From Bradyrhizobium diversitatis (GTDB lineage Bacteria; Pseudomonadota; Alphaproteobacteria; Rhizobiales; Xanthobacteraceae), in the NCBI RefSeq assembly GCF_016031635.1, contig NZ_JACEGD010000021.1, positions 160,418-224,417 of the forward strand: DNA of 64,000 nucleotides, given 5' to 3'. The translations under genes were made by a program, and so were the position numbers. Shown here one piece after another: positions 33,386 to 40,923 of the stretch. A model generated the notes under the pieces. That model was not told the DNA's origin. It was given only the letters and a program-made list of their open reading frames with translations, and made no database searches. Numbering within the stretch: position 1 is the first letter of the stretch; the number at the start of each line of letters is the position of its first letter.

Positions 33386-33465
33386 GTCATTCCGGGGCGC
33401 GGCGAAGTCGCGAACCCGGAATCTCGAGATTCCGGGTTCGATGCTTTGCATCGCCCCAGAATGAC
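33386..33465. repeat. Dispersed palindromic repeat, 80-bp 'CTCGAG-centre' subtype
   Basis: GTCATTCCGGGGCGCGG to CGCCCCAGAATGAC with the centre CCGGAATCTCGAGATTCCGG. It fills the gap between the ABC permease stop (33482) and the cyclase start (33374). Confidence 0.9.
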
Positions 33466-33481
33466 TTCGAGACAGTCTGCC

Positions 33482-34645
33482 TCAATCCAGCGTGCGACGG
33501 AAGCGCGTCACGGCGATGGTCATGGCGAGCAGCATCAGGGCCGCCAGCGCCAGCGTGTCGAAGTGCAGGTTCTGCATGGTCGCGCCCTTCAGCATGATGG
33601 CGCGGACGATGCGCAGATAATGGGTCAGCGGCAGGGCTTCGCCGAGATATTGCGCCCACGCCGGCATGCCCGCGAACGGGAACATGAAGCCGGAGAGCAG
33701 GATGCTGGGCAGGAAGAACATCATCGACATCTGCATCGCCTGGAGCTGGTTCTGCACCAGTGTCGATATGGTGTAGCCGATCGACAGATTGGTGGTGATG
33801 AACAGCGTCGAGAGCAGCGCCAGCAGGACGAGGCTGCCCAGCACGGGTACGCCGAACAGGCCGACGCCGATGCTGATGATCAGGAAGGCCTGGACGAAGC
33901 CGACCAGCACGTAAGGGATGATCTTGCCGAGCATCACCTCGACTGGTTTGATCGGCATCGACAGCAGGCTCTCCATGGTGCCGCGCTCGACCTCGCGCGT
34001 GACCGACAGCGCGGTGAAGATTAGCATGGTCATGGTCAGGATGGTGCCGACCAGTCCCGGCACGATGTTGAGGCTGGAGGCCGCGGCCGGATTATAGCGC
34101 GCGTGCGCGCGAATCTCGAACGGCATCTCGGGGGGATCGCCGATGTAGAGATCGTGCTTGAGCGCGGTCTGCACGATCATGCCGAGCGAGCCGATCGCCG
34201 CGCTCGCCGCGACCGGATCCGTGGCGTCGGCGGCGACCAGCAGCGCCGGCTTGTCGCCGCGCCGCACCGCCCGCTCGAAGCCGCGCGGGATCTCGACCCC
34301 GAACAGCACCTTGCCGGATTTCAGGAGATTGTCGAAGTCGTCGACGTCGTGCACCTCATAGAGGAAGCGGAAATAGGCGGTATTCTCCAGGGCCTTCAGG
34401 ATCGAGCGGGCGAGATCGGAATCCTCCTGGAGCAGCACCGCGCTCGGCAAATGGCGCGGCGTGGTGTTGATGGCATAGCCGAACAGCATCAGCTGCATCA
34501 CGGGCAACATCACGATCATCGCGAACGAGACGCGATCGCGCTTGAGCTGGATGAACTCCTTGACCAGCATCGCGTAGGAGCGCCGCAGAAAGCCGAAGCG
34601 CTCGCGGATCTCGCGCCGCGGTGCGGGATGGTCGACGGCGCTCAT
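33482..34645 (-). CDS. ABC-2 type transporter permease
   Basis: A 387-residue membrane protein of the YbhR/ABC-2 type. It has one N-terminal helix, a large periplasmic part (about 50-190), and then five C-terminal helices with the family loop TREVERGTMESLLSMPIKPVEVMLGK. It overlaps the ATP-binding gene upstream by 4 nt (ATGA). With the ATPase and HlyD subunit it makes an efflux pump for toxic compounds, similar in order to YbhGFSR. Only one permease gene is present, so the pump would be a homodimer in the membrane. Confidence 0.92.
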   Translation of the reverse strand: MSAVDHPAPRREIRERFGFLRRSYAMLVKEFIQLKRDRVSFAMIVMLPVMQLMLFGYAINTTPRHLPSAVLLQEDSDLARSILKALENTAYFRFLYEVHDVDDFDNLLKSGKVLFGVEIPRGFERAVRRGDKPALLVAADATDPVAASAAIGSLGMIVQTALKHDLYIGDPPEMPFEIRAHARYNPAAASSLNIVPGLVGTILTMTMLIFTALSVTREVERGTMESLLSMPIKPVEVMLGKIIPYVLVGFVQAFLIISIGVGLFGVPVLGSLVLLALLSTLFITTNLSIGYTISTLVQNQLQAMQMSMMFFLPSILLSGFMFPFAGMPAWAQYLGEALPLTHYLRIVRAIMLKGATMQNLHFDTLALAALMLLAMTIAVTRFRRTLD

Positions 34646-35574
34646 TGGAAATTATCCTTGGAGCGCCCCATCAGCTCGATGAACACGTCTTCGAGCGAGG
34701 GCTGCGACTGCTGCCAGCGCAGTCCGCCCTTCTCGCGCCAGGACGCGATGCTGGCTTCGAGCGCCGGGACGTCGCGGCCGGAAACATGCAGTGAGCTGCC
34801 GAACGGCGCCACCATATCGATGCCTGGCTTACCCGAGAGCGCGGCCGCAAGCTCGTTCAGGCCTTCGCCCGTAACGGTGTAGGTCGTCAGCGCGGATTTC
34901 GCGATCACCTCCTCCACCGTGCCGTGCGCCAGCAGATAGCCGTAGGCGATGTAGGCGATCTCGTGGCAGCGCTCGGCCTCGTCCATGTAATGGGTCGAGA
35001 CCAGCACCGTGAGGCCTTCGGCTGCGAGTGCGTGGATCTCGTTCCAGAAATCGCGCCGCGCCTTGGGATCGACGCCGGCGGTGGGCTCGTCGAGCAGCAA
35101 TAATTGCGGATTGGGCAGCGTGCAGGCCCCCAGCGCCAGCCGCTGCTTCCAGCCGCCGGAGAGCTCGCCCGCAAGCTGCTCCTCGCGCCCCGAGAGCCCG
35201 AGCCGCCTGATCATGTCGCGTGCGGCGCCGCGCGCGTCAGTGACGCCATAGAGCCGCGCGACGAATTCGAGGTTCTCGCGCACCGACAGGTCCTGGTACA
35301 GGCTGAAGCGCTGGGTCATGTAGCCGACCTGGCGCTTGATCTTCTCGGCATCGCGGCGGATGTCGTAGCCGAGGCAGGTGCCCTCGCCGCTATCAGGCGT
35401 GAGCAGCCCGCAGAGGATGCGGATGGTCGTGGTCTTGCCCGAGCCGTTGGGACCGAGGAATCCGTAGATCGAGCCGCGCTTCACCTGCATCGACAGATCG
35501 TGCACGACCTCGCGGCCGCCGAACGACTTGGTCAGGCCCTTGACGTCGATCGCGATGCCGTTGCCGCCGCTCAT
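34642..35574 (-). CDS. ABC transporter ATP-binding protein (efflux)
   Basis: A 310-residue ATPase: Walker A GPNGSGKTTT, signature GELSGGWKQRLALG, Walker B LLLLDEPTAGVDP, and the H-loop in VSTHYMDEAERC. The C-terminal part of about 75 residues is the extension typical of drug-efflux/ABC-2 partners. It overlaps its neighbours by 4 nt on both sides, so translation is coupled with the HlyD and permease genes. Confidence 0.94.
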   Translation of the reverse strand: MSGGNGIAIDVKGLTKSFGGREVVHDLSMQVKRGSIYGFLGPNGSGKTTTIRILCGLLTPDSGEGTCLGYDIRRDAEKIKRQVGYMTQRFSLYQDLSVRENLEFVARLYGVTDARGAARDMIRRLGLSGREEQLAGELSGGWKQRLALGACTLPNPQLLLLDEPTAGVDPKARRDFWNEIHALAAEGLTVLVSTHYMDEAERCHEIAYIAYGYLLAHGTVEEVIAKSALTTYTVTGEGLNELAAALSGKPGIDMVAPFGSSLHVSGRDVPALEASIASWREKGGLRWQQSQPSLEDVFIELMGRSKDNFQ

Positions 35575-36359
35575 CGCTTGTCCGCCACCGGTGTCTTCGG
35601 GTTGAGATAGACGTCGATCGGCTGTCCGACGCGCAAAGCGTCAGGCCGCGAGGGTCGCGCCTGGATCAGATAGACCAGCTTGTTGCGCTCATCGAGGCTG
35701 TAGATGACAGGCGGAGTGTATTCGGCCGAGGTTGCGATGAAGTAGATCTTTGCGGTGAGGTCGGCAGCGCAATTGTCGCACGAGACGCGCACCGTGTCGC
35801 CGATCGCGAGCTTGGGCAATTCGGCTTCCGGCACGAAGAAACGCAGCTTCATGTTGCCGGGCGGCATGATCGACAGCACCGGACGCTGCGCCGCCACCAT
35901 CTCGCCCTCACGGAAATAGATCTGCTGGATGGTGCCGGCGACGGGCGCAAAGCCCTTGCGCCGCGCCATCCGCGTCTCCGACGTCGCCACCCGCGCTTCC
36001 GCGACGCGCAAGGCCGACACGGCGGCATCAAGATTGGCCTGCGTGCCCGAGCCGGTCTTGCTCAATGAGGCCGCCCGGTCGTAGGTCTGCTGCGCGTTCG
36101 CCAGTGTCGCCTTGTTCTGATTGAGATCGGCGCGCTGGAGATCGTCGTCGACGGAATAGAGGGCATCACCGACCTTGACCTCGTCGCCTTCGCGGACGTT
36201 GAGCTTGGTGACCCGCCCCGCTTCGTCCGGGCTGACGAAGATCATGTCGGCCTCGACCCAGCCCTGGAAGCCCGGATCGCGCTTCTCCGTGCACCCGGCA
36301 AGCCCGGTTGCGAGCACGGCGACCAATGCCAAGACTGAAATTGCCTGCGACGACGTCAT
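35571..36359 (-). CDS. HlyD/EmrA-type membrane-fusion lipoprotein
   Basis: A 262-residue periplasmic adaptor. The N-terminal signal with lipobox LAGC (about residue 22) suggests lipid anchoring. Then come the first half of a lipoyl-like domain (GRVTKLNVREGDEVKVGDALYSV), a short helical hairpin (about 75-135), the second lipoyl half (GTIQQIYFREGEMVAAQRPV) and a beta-barrel. It bridges the ABC pump to the outer membrane. It overlaps the TetR gene and the ATPase gene by 4 nt each, so it belongs to a four-gene operon. Confidence 0.92.
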   Translation of the reverse strand: MTSSQAISVLALVAVLATGLAGCTEKRDPGFQGWVEADMIFVSPDEAGRVTKLNVREGDEVKVGDALYSVDDDLQRADLNQNKATLANAQQTYDRAASLSKTGSGTQANLDAAVSALRVAEARVATSETRMARRKGFAPVAGTIQQIYFREGEMVAAQRPVLSIMPPGNMKLRFFVPEAELPKLAIGDTVRVSCDNCAADLTAKIYFIATSAEYTPPVIYSLDERNKLVYLIQARPSRPDALRVGQPIDVYLNPKTPVADKR

Positions 36360-37051
36360 GTCGTGCTCCGTTCGCCAAAAATCAGATCGAGATGAACGCG
36401 CAGCATCTCTTGCGCGTCCAGCGGCGCGTGCCGCGCAAACAGGCTCTGCCAGATCACCGCGATCATCGCGGGTGCGACCAGGATCTGCGGATAGCGCGCG
36501 AGGTCCTTCTGCCGGATCTCGCCGCGGGCGATGCCGAGCTCGATCAGCGCGCGCATGGCGGCGATCCCGCGCGAGACGACCTCGCGGTAATAGAAGTCGG
36601 CAACGGACGGAAAGCGCGGGCCTTCCGCCACGATCAGGCGCACCAGATCGCCGCGCCTCGTGCCGATCACCTCGTTCAGGAAGTTGCTCGCGAAAGCCTC
36701 GATCAGGTCGCGCACCGAGCCCGCCGGCGGCGGCAGCGTGGTCAGTCGCGCGACCACAGGAACGATGACGATACGCACCAGCTCCTCGAACATCGATTCC
36801 TTGTCCTTGAAGTGCAGGTAGATCGTGCCCTTTGCCACGCCGGCGCGCCTGGCGATGTCGTCGAGCCGCGTCGCCGCAAACCCGCGCGCGATGAATTCCT
36901 CCATCGCCGCCTCCACGATCGCCGCACGCCGCTCCGCCGCGCGCGTAGCGCGGTTCGTGGCAGGCGCCTCCTCGCTGCGAGCGGGCTCAGGGCCCTTGGC
37001 ACTGGCGCGAGTTGCTGGCGGCAAGGCGGCTTTGGTCGGCTTCCTGGTCAT
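36356..37051 (-). CDS. TetR/AcrR-family repressor of the ABC efflux operon
   Basis: A 231-residue regulator. A disordered Ala/Pro/Lys-rich start (about 1-35) is followed by the TetR helix-turn-helix (IVEAAMEEFIARGFAATRLD, then RRAGVAKGTIYLHFKDKESM) and a helical ligand domain. It leads the operon TetR-HlyD-ATPase-permease, with overlaps throughout. A perfect 20-bp palindrome starts 9 nt upstream of its start codon. The pump genes should be induced when the drug or its mimic binds this protein. Confidence 0.93.
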   Translation of the reverse strand: MTRKPTKAALPPATRASAKGPEPARSEEAPATNRATRAAERRAAIVEAAMEEFIARGFAATRLDDIARRAGVAKGTIYLHFKDKESMFEELVRIVIVPVVARLTTLPPPAGSVRDLIEAFASNFLNEVIGTRRGDLVRLIVAEGPRFPSVADFYYREVVSRGIAAMRALIELGIARGEIRQKDLARYPQILVAPAMIAVIWQSLFARHAPLDAQEMLRVHLDLIFGERSTT

Positions 37052-37060
37052 TCGAAGTTT

Positions 37061-37080
37061 ATGACTGACTAGTCAGTCAT
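37061..37080. promoter_or_regulatory. TetR operator, perfect 20-bp palindrome
   Basis: Two halves ATGACTGACT and AGTCAGTCAT without a single mismatch, 9 nt upstream of the TetR start. The TGACTnACTAGTnAGTCA core is common for TetR regulators of efflux operons. It very likely overlaps the operon promoter. Confidence 0.85.
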
Positions 37081-37117
37081 TGTCAAGTTCATCGAGCGCA
37101 GCCGCCTTTGAGGTTAG

Positions 37118-37151
37118 ATTAGTCTTGACTAATGCATTAGCTGATGCTAAT
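37118..37151. promoter_or_regulatory. Two tandem inverted repeats before the ArsR gene
   Basis: Site 1: ATTAGTC, TT, GACTAAT (37118-37133). Site 2: ATTAGC, TGAT, GCTAAT (37136-37151). The two dyads are 2 nt apart and lie just before the ArsR start at 37160. They are likely operators of the ArsR repressor, and part may overlap the promoter. Confidence 0.6.
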
Positions 37152-37159
37152 TGATCGGC

Positions 37160-37495
37160 ATGACCGAAGCTGCCCCAAACCCCGTCACCACCGTGATGCG
37201 CGCCCTCGCCGACCCGACACGGCGCGCCGTGTTCGAGCGCGTGTTCGAGAGCACGGAGATCAGCGTCGCCGAGCTGACGCGCGGCAGCGGCGTCACTCAG
37301 GGCGCGATCTCGCAACACCTGAAGTCCCTCAAGCAGGCTGGTCTCGTCGCCGAGCGCGCCGAGGGCCGCAACGTCTATTACCGCGCCGCACCGCAAGGCC
37401 TCGAACCCCTGGTGACCTGGATGGATCATTACGGCGTCTTCTGGCGCGAGCGTTTCCAGAACCTGCGTGACCTCTTGAAGGAGATCGATCCGTGA
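37160..37495 (+). CDS. ArsR-family winged-helix regulator
   Basis: A 111-residue repressor with the start at the ATG at 37160 (MTEAAPNPVTTVMRALADPT). The winged helix is intact (ALADPTRRAVFERVFE, GVTQGAISQHLKSLKQAGLV, AEGRNVYYRA). The metal-binding cysteines of the founding members are missing, so it is of the non-metal, often SRPBCC-linked, type. Its TGA overlaps the GTG start of the SRPBCC gene. Two tandem dyads upstream suggest auto-control. Confidence 0.92.
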   Translation: MTEAAPNPVTTVMRALADPTRRAVFERVFESTEISVAELTRGSGVTQGAISQHLKSLKQAGLVAERAEGRNVYYRAAPQGLEPLVTWMDHYGVFWRERFQNLRDLLKEIDP

Positions 37496-37953
37496 GTGCT
37501 GCCGCGTTAAAAGCCGAAACAAGGGACATCGTCATCGACGAGGTCTTCCCTCACACGCCCGAGACGATCTGGGGGGCACTGACCAGCGCGCAGTTGATCG
37601 CGCGCTGGCTGATGCAGCCGACCGGCTTCGAGGCCGTCGAAGGCAACAGCTTCACGTTCCAGACCACGCCGGGCGGCAACTGGGACGGCGTGATCCATTG
37701 CCGGGTTCTGGAGGTCGTACCAAACCGCCGCCTCGTCTACGCCTGGAAGGGCGGCGATGAGCGCAACACCGGCTATGGCGCACCGCTCGACACCGTCGTG
37801 ACGTGGTCGCTCACGCCGGTCGAAGCCGGCACGCGGATCCGCCTGGTCCATGCGGGCTTCGTCCTGCCGAGGAACGAGTCGGCCTACACGGTGATGAGCG
37901 GCGGCTGGAAAAAGGTTGTGCGCAAGCTCGACGAGATCAGCGGCGAAGAGTGA
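37492..37953 (+). CDS. SRPBCC (AHSA1-like) domain protein
   Basis: A 153-residue START-like hydrophobic-pocket protein starting with GTG at 37492 behind GAAGGAG. Landmarks are IVIDEVFPHTPETIWGALT, GNWDGVIHCRVLEVVPNRRL and the C-terminal MSGGWKKVVRKLDEI. It is translationally coupled to ArsR; this two-gene pairing is widespread in bacteria. The ligand is unknown. The stop is followed directly by the GFA-family gene. Confidence 0.92.
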   Translation: MSAAALKAETRDIVIDEVFPHTPETIWGALTSAQLIARWLMQPTGFEAVEGNSFTFQTTPGGNWDGVIHCRVLEVVPNRRLVYAWKGGDERNTGYGAPLDTVVTWSLTPVEAGTRIRLVHAGFVLPRNESAYTVMSGGWKKVVRKLDEISGEE

Positions 37954-37968
37954 ATGGGAGATATCGCG

Positions 37969-38379
37969 ATGGACAAGCCCTATACCGGCGGCTGCGCCTG
38001 CGGCGCGATCCGCTATTCGATTTCCGGCGAGCCGCTGTTCAGCAATCACTGCCAGTGCCGGGACTGCCAGCGGGAGAGCGGCAGCGGCCACGGCTCGTAC
38101 GCGACGTTCGCGCGCGCCGGCGTCACCCTGACCGGCGATGCGAAGCATTGGGACATGGTCGCCGACAGCGGCAACGTCAAGACGCGCGGCTTCTGCACGC
38201 AATGCGGCGTGCCCGTCTACATGACCTTCGCAGCACAGCCCGCCGTCTTCACGATCCGGGCGGCAAGCCTCGACGAGCCCGCCCGCTACAGGCCGCAGGC
38301 GGTCACTTTCGCCGCGCGCGGTCAGGAGTGGGACCCTCTTGACGCTGGCCTGATGAAATTCGAGGGCATGCCGGGATGA
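37969..38379 (+). CDS. GFA-family (CENP-V-like) zinc protein
   Basis: A 136-residue protein with the Cys motifs of glutathione-dependent formaldehyde-activating enzyme: GGCACGAIRY, NHCQCRDCQRESGSG and TRGFCTQCGVPVY, which bind two zinc ions. Members carry out glutathione or lyase chemistry; the reaction is unclear in most. The start at 37969 (MDKPYTGG) has a GGGAG site; an ATG at 37954 is possible. It follows the SRPBCC stop by 15 nt and is probably in the ArsR operon. Confidence 0.9.
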   Translation: MDKPYTGGCACGAIRYSISGEPLFSNHCQCRDCQRESGSGHGSYATFARAGVTLTGDAKHWDMVADSGNVKTRGFCTQCGVPVYMTFAAQPAVFTIRAASLDEPARYRPQAVTFAARGQEWDPLDAGLMKFEGMPG

Positions 38380-38403
38380 GCGGCAAGTCTGCGGGCTTGC
38401 TTC

Positions 38404-38552
38404 GCCTCTTCCGCTTGCGGGAGAGGCCGGCGCGCTCGCAGAGCGCGGCGGGTGAGGGTTCTTGCCACTCAGGGATAGCCTCCGCATTTCTCCACAATCC
38501 CACCGCGGAGAAAGCCCCCACCCCAGCCCTCCCCCGCAAGCGGGAGAGGGAG
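38404..38552. repeat. Degenerate palindromic repeat, 'CCGCTTGCGGGAGAGG' family
   Basis: CCGCTTGCGGGAGAGG at 38411 and CCCCCGCAAGCGGGAGAGGG at 38531, with a small GCGCGCTCGCAGAGCGCGGC hairpin between. It lies between the convergent GFA and alcohol dehydrogenase genes. It is the only example in the window, so the family status is based on its self-complementary build. Confidence 0.6.
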
Positions 38553-38596
38553 CGCACCTCACTCTTGGAAGCGCTTGAGCCTTCCCTTGCGACGTA

Positions 38597-39622
38597 CTAG
38601 CCGAAGTCCAGCACCATGCGGCCCTCGATCTTGCCGGCCTTCATCCGATCGAAGACGTGATTGATCTCCGCGAGTGGCACCTTGGCCACCTCGGCCTTCA
38701 CCTTGCCGTCGGCGGCAAACGCGATGGCTTCGTCGAGGTCGCGCCTCGTACCGACGATGGAGCCGCGCACCGTGATGCGCTTGAGCACGACGTCGAAGAT
38801 CGGCGTCGGGAATTCACCCGGCGGCAGGCCGACGAGGCTGACGGTGCCCTTGCGGCGCACCATCTTGAGCGCCTGCGCAAACGCGGCCGTCGAGACGGCC
38901 GTCACCAGCACGCCGTGGGCTCCGCCCCCGGTCGCGGCCAGCACCTTGTCAACAGCGCCGGCTGCGAGCGCATCGACCGCGAGATCGGCGCCGGCCTCAC
39001 GTGCAAGCGCGAGCTTGTCCTCGGCGATGTCGACCGCGGCCACCTTGAGCCCCATCGCCTTGGCGTACTGGATCGCGACATGGCCGAGCCCGCCGACGCC
39101 GGAGATCACCACCCACTCGCCGGGCTTGGCCTCGGTCTCCTTCAATCCCTTGTAGGTGGTGACGCCGGCGCACAGGATCGGCGCGATGGCAGCAAAGTCC
39201 ACCGTCGCCGGCAGCTTCGCGGCGAAGGCGGCCGAGGCGATGACATATTCGGCGAAGCCGCCGTTCACGCTGTAGCCGGTGTTGTGCTGGTGCTTGCACA
39301 ATGTTTCCCAGCCGGTCTCGCAATATTCGCAAGCCATGCAGGCATCATGCAGCCAGGCGACGCCGACGGCGTCGCCGACCTTGAGGTTCTTCACGCCGGG
39401 CCCGAGCGCGGCGACGATGCCAGCGACCTCATGGCCGGGGATGAAGGGCGGCACCGGCTTGACCGGCCAGTCGCCGGAGGCGGCGTGCAGATCGGTATGG
39501 CAGACGCCACAGGCCTTGACCTTGACCAGAACCTCGCCGGGACCGGGCTGCGGCACCGGCACGTCCTCGATCACCAATGGCTTGCCGAATTGCTTGACGA
39601 TAGCGGCTTTCATGGTCGGCAT
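38597..39622 (-). CDS. Zinc-dependent alcohol dehydrogenase (AdhP type)
   Basis: A 341-residue medium-chain dehydrogenase. The start at 39620-39622 (MPTMKAAIVKQFGKPLVIED) has a GGAG site. Catalytic zinc site: CGVCHTDLHAASGDW and GHEVAGIV. Structural zinc: the CMACEYCETGWETLC cysteines. NAD site: VISGVGGLGHVAIQYAKAMG. It oxidises primary alcohols or reduces aldehydes in the cytoplasm. It is a single gene, convergent with the GFA gene across a repeat. Confidence 0.95.
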   Translation of the reverse strand: MPTMKAAIVKQFGKPLVIEDVPVPQPGPGEVLVKVKACGVCHTDLHAASGDWPVKPVPPFIPGHEVAGIVAALGPGVKNLKVGDAVGVAWLHDACMACEYCETGWETLCKHQHNTGYSVNGGFAEYVIASAAFAAKLPATVDFAAIAPILCAGVTTYKGLKETEAKPGEWVVISGVGGLGHVAIQYAKAMGLKVAAVDIAEDKLALAREAGADLAVDALAAGAVDKVLAATGGGAHGVLVTAVSTAAFAQALKMVRRKGTVSLVGLPPGEFPTPIFDVVLKRITVRGSIVGTRRDLDEAIAFAADGKVKAEVAKVPLAEINHVFDRMKAGKIEGRMVLDFG

Positions 39623-39758
39623 ATCTCTGCTCCTTCGCATTGCGAATGGCAGAGTAGCGGCCGCACGCGGCCGGCACTTGATCCGGGTCAAACCGCCCAA
39701 TCGTTGCGCAGCGTGCCGCCGTCATGACAGCGCGGTGACAGGACTTCGCAGGCGGACA

Positions 39759-40169
39759 TCAACCATGGAACTTCAGGCCGTCGACGATCTTGTCGATCAC
39801 CTTGCGCTCGGCGCGCATGGCGATGCCGACGAGATTGAGCTCGGTGCGCGCGACCGCCCTCACCGCCTCGCGGTTGGCGGCATCGTGCGTGGTTTTGAAC
39901 ATGTCCTCGGTATAGACGGCTGGCTTAACGTTCCGAGTGAGCGCGCGGTCCAGCGCGCGCGACAACGCCGGACCGTCGGCGCCATAGATCAGGATCGGCT
40001 GGCCGATCAGCGCATGATATTTCGTGCCCGAGGCGTCTTCGTAGGCTTCGCCGATGCATTCGGGAAAAGTGGCGGCGATGCCGCTGGTGAGGAAGGAGGC
40101 GACGTTGAGCTTCTGCCAGGTCTGAAGATCGGTGCGGATCACGACCGCGATCTTGGTGTCGAACTGCAT
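39759..40169 (-). CDS. DUF2000 family protein
   Basis: A 136-residue protein of the DUF2000 family (MQFDTKIAVVIRTDLQTWQK; KYHALIGQPILIYGADG; C-terminal NLVGIAMRAERKVIDKIVDG), resembling a peptidyl-tRNA-hydrolase-2-like fold. The function is unknown. Its start codon is separated by 14 nt from a palindromic repeat, and that repeat reaches nearly to the DUF4189 stop. Its promoter is therefore either in or beyond the repeat. Confidence 0.85.
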   Translation of the reverse strand: MQFDTKIAVVIRTDLQTWQKLNVASFLTSGIAATFPECIGEAYEDASGTKYHALIGQPILIYGADGPALSRALDRALTRNVKPAVYTEDMFKTTHDAANREAVRAVARTELNLVGIAMRAERKVIDKIVDGLKFHG

Positions 40170-40183
40170 GTATTCCCTCGATT

Positions 40184-40310
40184 GTCATTCCGGGGCGCGC
40201 CACTTGGCGCGAGCTACGGTGCGCAATTGCGCACCTGAGAATCCATCGCGCTACCGAGCAAGTGGACGAATGGATTCCGGGTTCGATGCTACGCATCGCC
40301 CCGGAATGAC
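40184..40310. repeat. Dispersed palindromic repeat, long subtype with nested GGTGCGCAATTGCGCACC
   Basis: GTCATTCCGGGGCGCGCC to CGCCCCGGAATGAC. At 40218-40235 it contains the perfect 18-bp palindrome GGTGCGCAATTGCGCACC. It lies between the DUF4189 and DUF2000 genes, both leftward. Confidence 0.9.
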
Positions 40311-40330
40311 AGCAAGAGAGATGGATGGAA

Positions 40331-40720
40331 TCAACCCTTGGCGTCGCAGGCCCAGGCGCGGATCACGCATTCCTTGCCGCCGTACTTGTAGCATTCGCGC
40401 GTGGCGGCATTGAGCGAGGCCGATATCTTCGGCTTGACGGCATAGCCATAGGCGCCGCAGGGATTTGTCATATCGACCGACATCGCGGCACAGGCGCGCT
40501 TCATCGTCACGGTGGTGCAATCGCCCTTGCACTGCTTCTGCGCCGCGGCGCGAGCCTCGTGCTCGTGGCCATAGTCATAGGCCTGGCCATAAGCGCCGCA
40601 TTTGCCGACTGCAAAGGCGCCGGCGGCATGGGCTTCCGTGATGTAGCGGGCACCCGTGATGGCAACTGACAAGACAAAGCAAAACATCGCGCAACGGCGC
40701 GCGACGACGTTCGAAACCAT
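40331..40720 (-). CDS. DUF4189-type exported protein
   Basis: A 129-residue secreted protein starting at the ATG at 40718-40720 behind GGAGGGG. A signal peptide (about 1-32, ending near EAHA-AGAF) is followed by a DUF4189-like domain with repeated short Ala/Cys units: GKCGAYGQAYDYGHEHEARA, KQCKGDCTTVTMKRACAAMS and ECYKYGGKECVIRAWACDAK. The eight or so cysteines should form disulfides. The function is unknown. Confidence 0.82.
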   Translation of the reverse strand: MVSNVVARRCAMFCFVLSVAITGARYITEAHAAGAFAVGKCGAYGQAYDYGHEHEARAAAQKQCKGDCTTVTMKRACAAMSVDMTNPCGAYGYAVKPKISASLNAATRECYKYGGKECVIRAWACDAKG

Positions 40721-40827
40721 GGAAAATCCCCTCCCCCCAAGGCAGGTGCGGCTGACTCTAAGCCGCGGTCGTTTCCAGATGGTGAACGGGTGGTTGAATT
40801 CGCCAGGCTTGGAGGATGCCGTAGTCC

Positions 40828-40918
40828 CGTAGGGCGGATCAGCGAAGCGTAATCCGCCTCTTTTGTTTCCGCGGAGAAACACAGCGGCGGATTACGCCTT
40901 CGGCTAATCCGCCTTACG
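40828..40918. repeat. Dispersed palindromic repeat, 'GTAGGGYGGATYAGC' family
   Basis: CGTAGGGCGGATCAGCGAAG at the left and CGGCTAATCCGCCTTACG at the right, with the inner GCGTAATCCGCC/GGCGGATTACGC arms. It is homologous to the repeat at 11979-12091. It lies between the DUF4189 start and the MoeA/MobA fusion stop. Confidence 0.88.
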
Positions 40919-40923
40919 CACCT

